A program made the translations under genes and the position numbers. A stretch of DNA of 64,000 bases from Astrothelium macrocarpum (Eukaryota > Ascomycota > Dothideomycetes > Trypetheliales > Trypetheliaceae): the NCBI GenBank assembly GCA_021030915.1, contig JAGEMR010000019.1, positions 62,001-126,000 on the forward strand, in the 5' to 3' direction. This document shows positions 35,529 to 45,917 of this stretch, piece after piece. Position 1 is the stretch's first letter, and every line of letters starts with the position of its first letter. Below the pieces are notes generated by a model. That model did not search any database. It worked only from the letters and a program-made list of their open reading frames with translations, and was not told the origin of the DNA.

Positions 35529-36122
35529 TCAATAACTTCCACCATAATGTGGTCTGTCCCATCTTGGATCCTTCTTCTTCTCCTCAGGCTCACTCCGATC
35601 ATCAAAATACTGCACTCTCTTCTCCTCAGTGAGAAGACGTAGATCGAAATCCTCTCTAAAATCAATCGTAGTCCCATTAACTGAAACGTACGGTCTCGTA
35701 TCATCCTCTCCATCCCACTTCGCGCGCCAAACTTCTCTCTTCCCTTCTTTGTTAACACCTAGCTCTGTCAAATCCACGACATCGGTCTCGCCCACGCCAC
35801 CAAACGTAAAGCATCGCACTCCACATTTTGGACAGAAGTAGTATTTTAGTTTCTTGCTGTTACATCGGTAGGTACTCAATTCATGATCTGGATCAAGTGG
35901 TGAAAGGAGCATGAACTCGTCTCGAGGATTGGCAGGATTAACGTGAAGGAAGTTCATTTTGTGACACGCGCTGCAGTTACAACGGTAGATTTCTTGTTGG
36001 ATTGGTTGTGGTGGATGAGACGACGAGAATGGATGTGGAAGGGTGAGGAAGACGATGTACTGCGTCAATCCGCAGTGACAGGATCCGTGGCATGCTTGTT
36101 TCTTTGGCGCTGTCTCTGCCAT
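35529..36122 (-). CDS. GFA/CENP-V-fold zinc protein (formaldehyde-activating-enzyme-like)
   Basis: A single exon encodes 197 residues. The zinc-ligand pattern of the family is complete: CHGSCHCGLTQY near the start, CNCSACHKMN in the middle, and YYFCPKCGVRCFTFGG in the C-terminal half. The name glutathione-dependent formaldehyde-activating enzyme comes from bacterial Gfa; most fungal members have no known substrate, so only the fold is claimed. The C-terminal 70 residues are charged and family-specific. The start ATG 36122 is followed directly by the conserved first Cys motif. Confidence 0.9.
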   Translation of the reverse strand: MAETAPKKQACHGSCHCGLTQYIVFLTLPHPFSSSHPPQPIQQEIYRCNCSACHKMNFLHVNPANPRDEFMLLSPLDPDHELSTYRCNSKKLKYYFCPKCGVRCFTFGGVGETDVVDLTELGVNKEGKREVWRAKWDGEDDTRPYVSVNGTTIDFREDFDLRLLTEEKRVQYFDDRSEPEEKKKDPRWDRPHYGGSY

Positions 36123-36173
36123 CTTGTGATATGAGAGGTTTTGGAGTGAGTTTCTTCGATGGCTCCCGTCACG

Positions 36174-36720
36174 TTAAGGTTCGAAGTGCGGGAAGTTTCG
36201 CGCCTTGGCCGGCCATACAAATATAGTCTGGTCCGCCGACACCTTCATAATTTCTTGCAGCCGTTGGAATGCTCGATCTCGCTCCCCGTACAGCATCGCC
36301 ATTTGGACCCCAAACAGGCCCAAGAGACAGTAAGCCTCGTCCTCCTTGCGTGTTGTCTCTCGTCTCGCTGCCCAGCTCAGCCGCTTCGCTCCACGCGTAA
36401 CCCCACAACATATCCTGATCGACTCCTATAATCTTCATAATGTCTTCCAGTAATCCACTCCGCGTTCCAATCACCTTCTATTCACAATCAAAGAATTTCA
36501 CCTTACGCAGCGCAAGCAGCTCTTGTAGAATCCAACCTCGCGTAAACCACCTGGCCATCTTCAGCTCTTCATCTAAATTCATATCCCGCACGTCATCGAG
36601 CATCACATAGCACACCACCGTTTCGCCATACCATTGAAACTTCAATTGAATTGATTGCTTCCGAAAGCTTTGAACTACTGTGTTTGTTAGTGCAAAATTT
36701 ATCAATATTGGCGACAACAT
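36174..36720 (-). pseudogene. HET-domain (heterokaryon incompatibility) gene relic
   Basis: The minus strand preserves the second half of a HET domain: FQWYGETVVCYVMLDDVRD, then ARWFTRGWILQELLAL and VKFFDCE. A TAG stop (36478-36480) stands where the family has Trp. The same frame goes on as KVIGTRSGLLEDIMKIIGVD and QDMLWG. A frameshift near 36400 then leads to KRLSWAARRETTRKEDEAYC in the next frame, followed by LLGLFGVQMAMLYGERDRAF and QRLQEIMKVSADQTIFVWPA, closing at TAA 36174. The N-terminal half of the domain is missing. HET proteins trigger cell death on non-self fusion. This copy has at least one nonsense change, one frameshift and a truncation. Confidence 0.85.
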
Positions 36721-37511
36721 AGGAGCGATTAGGGCCTTTTGACGACCTATGATATTTCACTACAGGCTCGAATTTCTGTTTTATATTTTTACCCTTCTAT
36801 ACCTTTTAAACGCTTACTCCACGGTTTTTCGTTGGATTAAATGGATCTCTATGAGTGAGGGACTTTATGCTGTCCTGATTTGGACATGTTGCAGAAGGGT
36901 CCAGAACAGATATTGGATCCAGAACCACGCCGGCTGTAGGGTGCCAAGGAAAACTTTAAGAAGCAAAGTCGTGATGACCGGATAGTCAAGGCCCGAGAAA
37001 AATCATGACTGACTATGCTTACCGACAAAAGACAGGGTGTGAAGAGGCGTTGGGCGATGCGACAGCCAAGCGGGATCTAGCCTTCAAAGAACACCGCGCC
37101 AGATGCGCTGATTGAGAGGGATGGCTCAAGTCCAGCCTTTTCCATCCAGCTGTTCATACAAACATCATGCCGCTTTCAGAATATTCGTCTGGTTTCGTTA
37201 ATTGAAGCAAGCCAGCTGTTATGGTTATGCGCCGTGACTTCAATGACGAATCTCAGAGGCAATAGATATTCCTAACAAAGCCGTAAGGCGCAGATGGCAC
37301 TACCAGGCTCCGCATAATGCATGTGCATGCGGCTGAGAATGGCCTCGATCATGGCTCGAAGTGAGAAGAAATCATGCCCGTAGCGTACTAGCTTTGATGG
37401 CACCAAAGTGGTCTAAAAATGCCCAACACTACTTGTACTTGGTACGCTTCTCATTTTCATGTATAAACATTGCAACTACAGTCGTAAAGGACCAAAGCTA
37501 TTGCTGCAAAT
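36721..37511. other. Intergenic
   Basis: No gene is supported. The left part (36750-36850) is AT-rich and may contain decayed upstream HET-gene sequence. Confidence 0.45.
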
Positions 37512-39468
37512 ATGAGCTCTTTGCATAAATTTGACTTCGAGTATCTTTACACATTCACGCACAACCTGCCAGCATCTTCACCGTTCCTCTTTCGACCTTA
37601 TTCCAACCAAAGCATTCTCACGCTTACTTATGAGGGCTGCAAGGAAGCAGTAGAGAATGGTGCTGCCTGGTATAACCGCGAAGATATGTATGATCGGATA
37701 CTCTTGTGGAGGGTTCCCTTGATCGCGCTATGGGCGACGACAACGCTACCCTCCTTCGGGCTCCTTTCGCAGATATTTACATTGGCCCACCTGATTGCCG
37801 ACCCGATCGACACTGTTTGGAGCCTACTATACAAGCTGCACCTGGCACAACGTACGGACAGATGGGCACGTCGACATAATGAAGATAAAGGCGGAAGCAA
37901 CGTATCATTCGTGTTCAAATCCGAGTATACTCCTTTTCAGGACGCGTCTGGCGACACGGCGGATGGAGTAGAGGTTCGCTCGTTGAAAGCAAGAGCAGAG
38001 CGGATTAACGACATGTTAAGCCAAAAGAACTCACCACTACTGAGATATTTTCATGAAGTTGTGGCACTAATTATCACTGCGTATGATGAATGGGGCTATG
38101 GCGAACATGCCACCAAGGCCATGAACTATGGATTGTGGGTCGTACGGTCCAAGTGGCATTGGTGCAACATGCTAACATGGCAATAGTAACATGAAGCGAT
38201 GGACTGGCGTCCAGAGGACGAACTTTCGTAACATGTGTCAAGATACAGCATTTTACATCGCTTCGGATCGTGTATCACGATTCCTCCCCTCGACAACATC
38301 TGCCATTGTGTTCCTGGGTCAAATCTCGTCGGCCTTCTGGAAGACACTGAATGCCCTGGGTGATGAATATGATGCATCAAATCACGTGAGCGCAGGTCTC
38401 AACAGGGCTCCTCACAACATAGCCTTTGGGATCTTGTTCTTTTGGTTGCCATTTGTCGTGCTGCTGACTGCTCTTGTTGGGGGCTCTCAAACTTCCCAAT
38501 TAATCCCACGAGTTCTTCAGAATTTCCGATCTGCATTTGAACGGCACAAAATTAATGCTGAAGACGAGCCAGATTCCCCAAGAGACGTGAATCTAGCTGC
38601 AGATCTCAACGAAAAGGAAGAAGAAATTGCTTTTCCAGACATCTCTTCTGGGTTCTATGAGAGGTGGAAATGGGGCGGCCTACCAGTGTGGCAAATTGAA
38701 AAGTTCAAAGACTTTTCGATATTGACTGGTTCGACTGACTCGACTGACTCGACTGACTCGACTGATAAGAGGCCGGATCATCGGGCTTTCGCGACGCTTG
38801 CAATGCTTTTGTCCTTCAGCATTGTCGCTATCCCAGCCGGCTGCGCCATTTCGGTGTCCTGGCTAACTCCTACTCAGGGCTTTGGCTGTAGAGAATTCAC
38901 CCAGCTTCTATTCTTACTGATGTGGATCGGGAATGCCATTAGTGACTGGGGCCTGTTCATCTATGCTCATCGGAATGTGGAGACCCAGACTGCTCGTGCA
39001 CCCTACACATCAATCTATTGGGTCACTTTTGGCAGAGACTTGTTCTTCACGGTAGGCACCATTGTAACTTTAACCTTTAGCGCATTGGGCATGTACAATC
39101 AAGGTAACTGCTGGAGTAATTGGTCCTTCTCAACCCGCTACATTAGCTTTCTACAAGATGACTTCATCTTCCAAATTATCAAACATCGACTCAGAAAGAC
39201 CTTCCCAATCATCACCGGCTGCGCGCTTGCAAGCGAGGTACTCCTCTTCATTCTAGTCTGGTGTTACTTTCAGAGCGGCTGGCGAGTACTCAAGCAAAGA
39301 GATATGGATTCAACCCTTGCATCGCGAAATGCTTGGTGGAAGACATTTATGAGAAAGACGAAGAGAGTAAGAACTGAGGAATTTAATGGTAGGGAAGGAA
39401 ACCCAGACAAGCCTGGAGCAATCGAAACGACCTCTTTGATGGGATCTGAGCATGAGCAGAATCAATAG
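37512..39468 (+). CDS. Fungal multispanning membrane protein, uncharacterised
   Basis: Exons are 37512-38134 and 38187-39468 (634 residues), joined by a 52-nt intron (GTGGGT, GCTAAC branch, AATAG) that removes the stop between two long frames. Hydrophobic spans are ALWATTTLPSFGLLSQIFTL, IAFGILFFWLPFVVLLTALV, LAMLLSFSIVAIPAGCAISV, LFLLMWIGNAISDWGLFIYA, FTVGTIVTLTFSALGMY and GCALASEVLLFILVWCYF. A hydrophilic loop holds an (Ser-Thr-Asp)4 run encoded by a 9-bp repeat. The first 200 residues are mostly soluble except one span. The product resembles a widespread fungal family known only as hypothetical membrane proteins; I cannot name a function. Confidence 0.82.
38731..38766. repeat. Four copies of a 9-bp coding microrepeat TCGACTGAC
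   Basis: The repeat runs four times in frame and encodes Ser-Thr-Asp repeats in the cytosolic loop of the membrane protein. The copies are identical except the last base, so it is probably variable in length between strains. Confidence 0.9.
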
Positions 39469-40384
39469 TTAATGGAGTCAGTGGTCACCTCGATGATGTT
39501 TGTGCTACTGAAATGGCCATGGTGTAAGTTGCAGTATTTTGGGCAAACGGGATGTTGTTGGGAGTTAGAATGTACTTTAAAGATTCATGAAAGGTTGAGT
39601 CCTAAGAATTGCGGTTTGGGATTGTCCACGGCGCCGAGGCTGCAAGTAGCTCTCTGCCTGCTTCTTTGCAGATTCGTATGGATCAGGGGTTCCCAGAAGC
39701 AGCATCGCCGAGAAAAAGAAACGATAGATCGCTTCAAGCTCTCGAGCCTGACTTTGGAAACCACGGTCACTTGCTCAGGGTAGGGGTTGGTCACGTTTCA
39801 GACAGTCTTTCGTTCTGATCCGCCCTTATAGTCTACGAAGTACAAGCTGGGTTTTCGAATATTTTGAATTCCTAATCTCCTTCTACAGCCTCATTATCTG
39901 AGGGGTAATTTAGAATGACGTCATGTGATCACAAATTGTAGATCGTATTGAATATTCAAGGTGTAGACTCTATGTGTCTTCATCGCCAGATCAATTTGGA
40001 GCAATTGGTTATCAACTTTTATTTTTAAATTAACATTTCAATATTGATCATTTAATTTTATAATATAAAATCAAAGTCATTTATAAAACGCAATATCGTG
40101 TTTATATCATCAAATTGATGATACAGAAAGTGCGGGGCTGCGGAGAGCCGCCTTCAGGACTCAAGCGGAGCATGGCTTATGCAGCCGCCTTCGTCTGTTC
40201 CATAACTTAGCTTACTCCCGCGGGGTTCTGAAGATTTCTCGCAGCGCCCCTGGGCGGCTGTAATCACCACAGAAGCACGATTTTTTCCAAGAATCCATCG
40301 CCACGCTCGCGATACAGTCTTTCCATATTTATCAACAGCATGGAGGTCCCGGTCCCCTAAAAAGTGCAATCTACAACCTTCAAA
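39469..40384. other. Intergenic with AT-rich patch
   Basis: No gene is present. At 40010-40120 the DNA is about 80 percent A+T, possibly a small mutated repeat fragment. Confidence 0.5.
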
Positions 40385-41632
40385 ATGTTCGGTATGAAGC
40401 CTACTGAAGCTGCGCCGAGTGGCCGCATCGTCAGAGTAGGCATCGTAGGGTTAGAGTGAAATATCATTAGTCTGAAACTGGAACGCATGCTGATTGTTTG
40501 TAGGTGTGGCATGGTTACGCAAGTCGTCCACATACCTACGCTGAACTTTCTGTCCCATCTCTTTCGGGTTACGTACCTTTGCGATGTCTCTGAAGATGCT
40601 ATAAGACACAGCCAGCTCAAGGTTGCAGGCACCTCGAAACCTGGGACTACACGAAGTGTTGAAGAGTTATGTACTGCACCAGAAGTGGACCTAGTAATGG
40701 TAGCAACCAATCATGCTTTCCACGCATCTGACGCAATGCTTGCGCTGCAAGCTAACAAACATGTCTTCATCGAGAAGCCAGTCGCCCTGACTCTGCAAGA
40801 TACTGATCTTATAATCGATGCGGAGAAGGCTGCAGGTGGTGCCAAAGTCTTTGTTGGTTACATGAGAAGATATGCTGCGGCATTCGAGGACGCAGTGAAA
40901 GAGGTCAGAAGCATTGGGCAGATACGGTATGCTCGCGTCCGAGACATCATTGGACCGAACTCTGTCTTCATAGCACAATCCGGCACATACCCTAGGACGT
41001 TCAGCGATTACCGCGAGGAGGATTCTGAAGCGCTACGTACGAAGACACACGATGACATCGAGCAAGCTCTTCAAGCCGAACTCGGAATCGCGGTCACGAA
41101 GGAGATGGATATGATGTGGCAGATGCTCTCCATCCTGGGCTCACACGATCTGAGCGCTATGCGGGAAATTCTCGGTATGCCGAAAGGTGTTATAGGATTC
41201 TCGCCTTGTGCCACTATCGGCTCACCGTTTTGGAGGTAATCCGAATACGAAGGACGTCCTGGCCGGAAAGCTGATTGTGACAGTGCAATATTTCAATATC
41301 CCAATTTCGCGGTTGCATACGAGTCGGGTGTCGATCAGGTTGCAAGATTCGACGCCTCGATAGAGATCTTCGGCGATACAAAGACCGTCAAGGTGTGCAT
41401 CGATACTCCGTTCATCAAGGGCTTGCCGACAACCATGGTGGTCAAGGACTCTTTGCCAGACGGATCGTATAGAGAGTCGACAATCCGGCGAACGTACGAA
41501 GATCCTTACACGCTAGAGCTGAAGGAGGTGTATGAGTGGGTCGTTCATGGGAAGACTCCAAAGACCGGTCCAGCTGATGCCCGACAAGATCTCGAGATCT
41601 TAGGGATGCTGATGAAGGCTGTTGCGAAATAA
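40385..41632 (+). CDS. Gfo/Idh/MocA-family NAD(P)-dependent oxidoreductase
   Basis: Exons are 40385-40449, 40504-41235 and 41284-41632 (381 residues); introns are 54 and 48 nt. The first splice builds the dinucleotide motif IVRVGIVGCGMVTQVVHIP. Further landmarks are VDLVMVATNHAFHASDAMLA, KHVFIEKPVALT (the EKP motif), FVGYMRRYAAAFEDAVKEV and LGSHDLSAMREILGMP with the catalytic-region His. After the second splice comes FQYPNFAVAYESGVDQVARF. Members oxidise sugars, inositols or related polyols. The substrate is undetermined. Confidence 0.92.
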
Positions 41633-42600
41633 AACATTATTGATTCAGAATTCATCATCTATTGCGATTCTTTTGCGCTCTCTTAATCCCGCCAAAGGTC
41701 CACCTCAGATAGCTTATGCCACGGCCATCTATCAACTTAAAGTCCAGGAAATTAGTATTTTAACTGGCTGTTGGAGTCACTGCATAAGCATGGCTTCCAG
41801 TCTTGATTCTGCTGCAAAGCACCTTATCGCCTTCGACTTTCTCCTCTTCTGTAGTCCGAGGATTCTGAACCATCACTCCGAGAATCACTTAGTATATAGT
41901 GCCGCAGAAGTGGAAGCGACCGTGGACAGTGGAAGAGCCAAACTGGCAGGCGAGATCCTTCAAGTAATGAGCAGAGGCTTGGGAGCGGCGAGAGCATTAT
42001 AGATGTTGACATGTTGTAAGGCGTTATAAGGGACGATCTGGACGAATGGCGTGACAGGTACTTCCGTACAAAGCAACATCCTGGGGTATTCTGCGGCGAA
42101 GGCAATCCTCGTGCCGAACAAGACGATACTGTGAGATGTCGAATAATGTGGTCGGTAAGTCGTAGAGGAATATATCTTCAAAGTGATCCATAAGGCGATG
42201 GAGAATTTCATCTCAAGCCCTAGCCGTATCCCATCTCATTTACCAAATGGTTAAACATTATCAGATTCTTTGATAACTTTTTGGAAAGACCAAGGTAGAC
42301 TGCTGCAGCTAGAAGATAGCAGCCGTTGGTAGCTTCAATTCGTACGGTAAGCGAGCCAATAACTCCCATAGTCATCAAATTCAGATAACGACTTCCATCA
42401 TTTTCGGCGGCAAACACCGCCATTTTGGTAGGATATTATCACCGATAGTGGGATTGTATAGTGGGAACTCATACGACACATGCGATAACATGGACTTTAT
42501 TGGACTTGTAATTTTCACTCTTAGCTTAAATTTCACCTTTATATAGTTTATCCTTGTGGTATTTTCAAACCACTTATTCCTGCAACTTGTGGTGGACGCA
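41633..42600. other. Intergenic, contains a dispersed-repeat copy
   Basis: No gene is supported. A copy of the dispersed palindromic repeat (see 42405-42465) lies just before the transposon. Confidence 0.5.
42405..42465 (+). repeat. Dispersed palindromic repeat, copy A
   Basis: It contains GGCGGCAAACACCGCC, an imperfect palindrome, followed by CATTTTGGTAGGA and TATTATCACCGATAGTGGG. Related copies are at 49095-49165 and 59355-59415 in the same orientation. Confidence 0.6.
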
Positions 42601-42602
42601 TA

Positions 42603-42664
42603 GAAGTTTTCCCCACCTCTCGCCCCCGACCAACTCTCGCTCGCTAATTTCAGATTCTCATCCC
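42603..42664 (+). repeat. Left terminal inverted repeat
   Basis: The outer 23 bp are perfect and the following 35-40 bp are imperfectly matched to the right end (shared CTCTCGCCC, CTAATT and CATCC islands). Confidence 0.88.
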
Positions 42665-43919
42665 AACTTTCAACCAGCATCACTCCATCATTATGGATCG
42701 AATTAATGAGGCGATTGCGGATATGAAAACGCGAGATATGAAAGATTATTTTACGATTATTAAAAAATTCAATATTGATTAAAATATATTATCACGATAT
42801 ATGAGAGGGATTTAATAGAATAGATCCGAAATATATTTTAATAAATAAAAAAAATTTTCAAAATCAGTTCAATTAATTCTGATGGATTATATAAATAAAT
42901 TTTATAATTGAAATATTTCTTTTATATCTAATATGATCAGAAATTTTATAAAAAATATAAATAAATATAAGATTAAAAAAAATTAAATATCGCGTTTTAT
43001 AAAAATTTATTTTCAATATCTGAATTTAATATATTTAAAATTCATTAAATTAATTTGAAAAAAGATTAATTTAATAACGTAAATTCAATTCTATTTTGAT
43101 TTAATAAATTCAATTCAATTTAATATTTTAATTATATTAAAATTTTATAAATAATTCAAAAATGATTAAAATATAATATTTTTATTCAAAATATATATAA
43201 TATGAATGAAAAGGATTTTATATATAATAAATTTATTCAATAAAAATATATTTTTATTAAAAATTTTTATAAAAAAAATAAATTAATTAATATAAATAAA
43301 AATAATAATCATAAATGAATTATAATAATCATTTATATTTATAAAATAAAATTTTAAATATCGAATATTTTAAAAAATAATATTATTAATAATTTGATTC
43401 ATTATAAAATTCGTAATTTTATAAAATATAAAATTATTCGAATTAATGATATTATTTTTATTAAAAAAATAAAAAAATGATTTGAATTCAATTTAATTCA
43501 AAATTAATTCCGAATTAAATGATTAAAATTTTATTCTCAATCAATCATTTTTAATATTTTTCGATATAATAGAAATTTTTTATATTTTTTAAAAGAATTT
43601 GAAAAAATTTCTTTTATATAGATTTTATATTTTTTATAATCGCACGATCTAATAATCTAATTCAATGAAATAAATTAATATCAGAAAAATAAATAGATTT
43701 ATATTTAATAATTATAATTAATAAATGAAATGAAATGATAATATTATCAGATAAATATTATTTTATTCATAAAAAATTAAAAATTTTATAATCATATAAT
43801 TATTATGGCCATTAATAAATAATATACGCGTATTCATAATATATCAGATTTTTCAATATATAAAATGATTGAATATTTTTAATCATTCAATATTCAGATT
43901 ATTATTTATTTAATCAATC

Positions 43920-44375
43920 TGTTACGACCACTCCGGTCGCAGAGCACCCGCAGGGGAGTAGGTACCACCAGTTCACTAGTGAGGGAATGAGCATCACCAG
44001 CTCACCAGTGAGGGAGTGAGTATCACCAGCTCACCAGTGAGGGAGTGAGCATCACCAGCTCACCAGTGAGGGAGTGAGCATTACCAGCTCACCAGTGAGG
44101 GAATGAGCATCACCAGTTCATCAGTGAGGGAATGAACATCACCAGTTCACCAATGAGAGAGTGAGCATCACCAGTTATATAGAAACGCAACGTGACCGAC
44201 ATGATCTCGTTGTATTCAAAACCATTCTCTAAACTAATTTTTGATAACGTCTTCAATAGAATTTTAAATTACCAAATCATACCATTCTTTATTAGTTCAG
44301 TCCTTTACCGACTCACTTCAGAAGCCACCTTGATCCGAAGTAAACTTGACTCCAAGGATACCTAGGATCATAACA
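43920..44375 (+). mobile_element. Solo LTR of a retrotransposon, nested in the DNA transposon
   Basis: The segment begins TGTTACGACC and ends ATCATAACA, forming the TG..CA inverted ends of LTRs. It is flanked on both sides by the 5-bp duplication CAATC (43915-43919 and 44376-44380). It is 456 bp long, has ordinary GC content in its first half and carries no coding capacity. It therefore inserted after the host transposon had been mutated, then lost its internal region by LTR recombination. Whether it is a Ty1 or Ty3 type cannot be told without its internal part. Confidence 0.88.
43966..44168. repeat. Seven 29-bp tandem repeats with hairpin units inside the LTR
   Basis: The unit is CACCAGCTCACCAGTGAGGG plus AGTGAGCAT. 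There are seven head-to-tail copies with a few substitutions. Each unit contains CTCACCAGTGAG, a 5-bp stem with a 2-base loop. Confidence 0.92.
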
Positions 44376-45179
44376 CAATCAGAAAAATTATAAAAAAAAA
44401 TTTGATAATATTTTTTATTAAATTCTGAAATTCAGATATTTTATAAATTATCTGATTCAAAAATATAAATAAAAAAAAATAAAAATATTATTTTATTCAT
44501 ATAAAAATTTTATTTTATAAAAATTTTAATATAATTAATCCAATTAAAGATTGAAAATTATGAATTACGCGAGATCATATAAAAATAGAAATATCAGAAA
44601 TTTTGTGATAAATCTTTTATTAATAAAAATATTAATGATATTGAATCTAAAATTCAATTTTGGAATTCTACAAAGATATATCAGTTATAAAAATAATAAT
44701 AGATTAAAAAGGAAATTATTTAAATTAATAAAATATCAAAATTAATTCGAAAATAGAAAAAATAGAATAAAAGATTATAATAAAAGATTCAAAAATAAAT
44801 GATTAAAAAATAATAAATAATTAAATGAAAAATTTAAAAGACTCGTCGATAAAAAAAAATAATAATCAAAAAACAGATCAAATAATAGAAGAAGATTATT
44901 CAATAGATTCGAATTCAATTAAAATATCAAATTAAAATTTTTAAAAAAATTTTCATATCAAATATTAAATTTTATAATAAAATGATAAAAATTAATAAGA
45001 TTATTTCAATTTATTCAGAAATTTTTCTTTTTTTATATTCAGATCACAAATCTTATTCAACGCAACGAATTTTGAATAATTTAAATCAATAAAATTTTTC
45101 ATCTTAATTAATTCTATCAAAATATCTAAAATATTAATTAATTGTTTAATCTGTTGAGATTTGATGGCGCGACGAAGGT

Positions 45180-45241
45180 GGATGCGAAAATCGAATTAGT
45201 AGGGCGAGAGGTGGTGGAGGGCGAGAGGTGGGGAAAACTTC
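45180..45241 (-). repeat. Right terminal inverted repeat
   Basis: It is the reverse complement partner of 42603-42664 and includes two copies of GGGCGAGAGGTGG 17 bp apart. Confidence 0.88.
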
Positions 45242-45243
45242 TA

Positions 45244-45917
45244 TCCCTGTGATGGGTCCGCTCATGCTCGAGGGTCCAAAGATGGGCCCCCTTTTCCCTG
45301 CTCACGAGACAATACAACAGCGATTAGTCTGGCCATCTTTGACTGAGAAGTCGCTTTCTAGATAGCACCGCATGAACTATGAAAATGGCGTTCGGAAGAG
45401 AAGAGGATCAGATGTTGAAACTTCAGCAAGGAAATGGCTTGACTGTAAACACTGACTTTTCGTAGGGGGCGCAAGCCATGACACCCAGAATATAGCACTG
45501 AAACAGAGCATCTATAGTCAATGAAGACGGTTATTCAATGGGCCATGTTTCATGTAGTCTTTGCAAGGTCCCAAACCGGACGCTCCCAAAACCGAGTAAT
45601 CCGGTAGGAGGTAGCCCCAACACAGACAGACACCCGGTACACCATTAGGCGCAGTACGTATGATTTCGAGGATACGGAGACGTTTACCAGGAAAATGGTG
45701 ATGATTCTGATTCAGATTGCGGTGCTAAAAGGACGGTGTGGATTTTGGTACGATATCTCTAGCTGTGAGGTATAAGATTTTTTAGATGTTAATGAGAAAC
45801 GGTTTTGTAAGCCTTAATCTATGTAGAGTTTGAGCATCAATATCCCAAATCTGTTTTTGCTCGGCGTGATATATGCTCTCAGGTACGCAGCATCAAGAGT
45901 CAGGACGGGAATTTAAA
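45244..45917. other. Intergenic
   Basis: No coding signal is seen between the transposon and the 3' end of the metallo-beta-lactamase-fold gene. Confidence 0.5.

Larger units (their letters stand above)
42693..44850 (+). pseudogene. Destroyed pogo/Fot1-type DDE transposase
   Basis: From ATG 42693 the frame starts MDRINEAIADMKTRDMKDYF, the usual opening of pogo-family transposases. Stops follow where Gln or similar residues are expected: NID-stop-NILSRYMRGI-stop-stop-NRSEIYFNK corresponds to the psq helix-turn-helix and the RG.Q..RSE.YFN stretch. Around 43198-43235 the sequence IYNMNEKDF matches the family's NMDEKGF motif containing the first catalytic Asp, here changed. Dozens of stops and the AT drift make it inactive. 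The coding part resumes after the LTR (44380 on) but is too mutated to read. Confidence 0.8.
42603..45241. mobile_element. pogo/Fot1-like DNA transposon relic with TIRs and TA duplication
   Basis: The first 23 bases at 42603 (beginning GAAGTTTTCCCCACC) are exactly the reverse complement of the last 23 ending at 45241. Imperfect similarity extends inward to about 60 bp. Both ends are bordered by TA (42601-42602 and 45242-45243), the target duplication of Tc1/mariner-type elements. The interior is extremely AT-rich and encodes a destroyed pogo-type transposase. The terminal 70-90 bp keep normal composition. A solo LTR lies inside at 43920-44375. Without that insertion the element is about 2.18 kb, a normal size for Fot1/pogo elements. 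Confidence 0.88.

Noticed and set aside
43920..44220. Repeat array resembling a CRISPR array
   Set aside because: The units are contiguous 29-bp tandem copies without spacers, inside an LTR with target duplication in a fungal genome.
44551..44745. 64-codon frame in the AT-rich block
   Set aside because: Its Lys/Asn/Ile composition is that expected from AT drift in the dead transposase; there is no motif.
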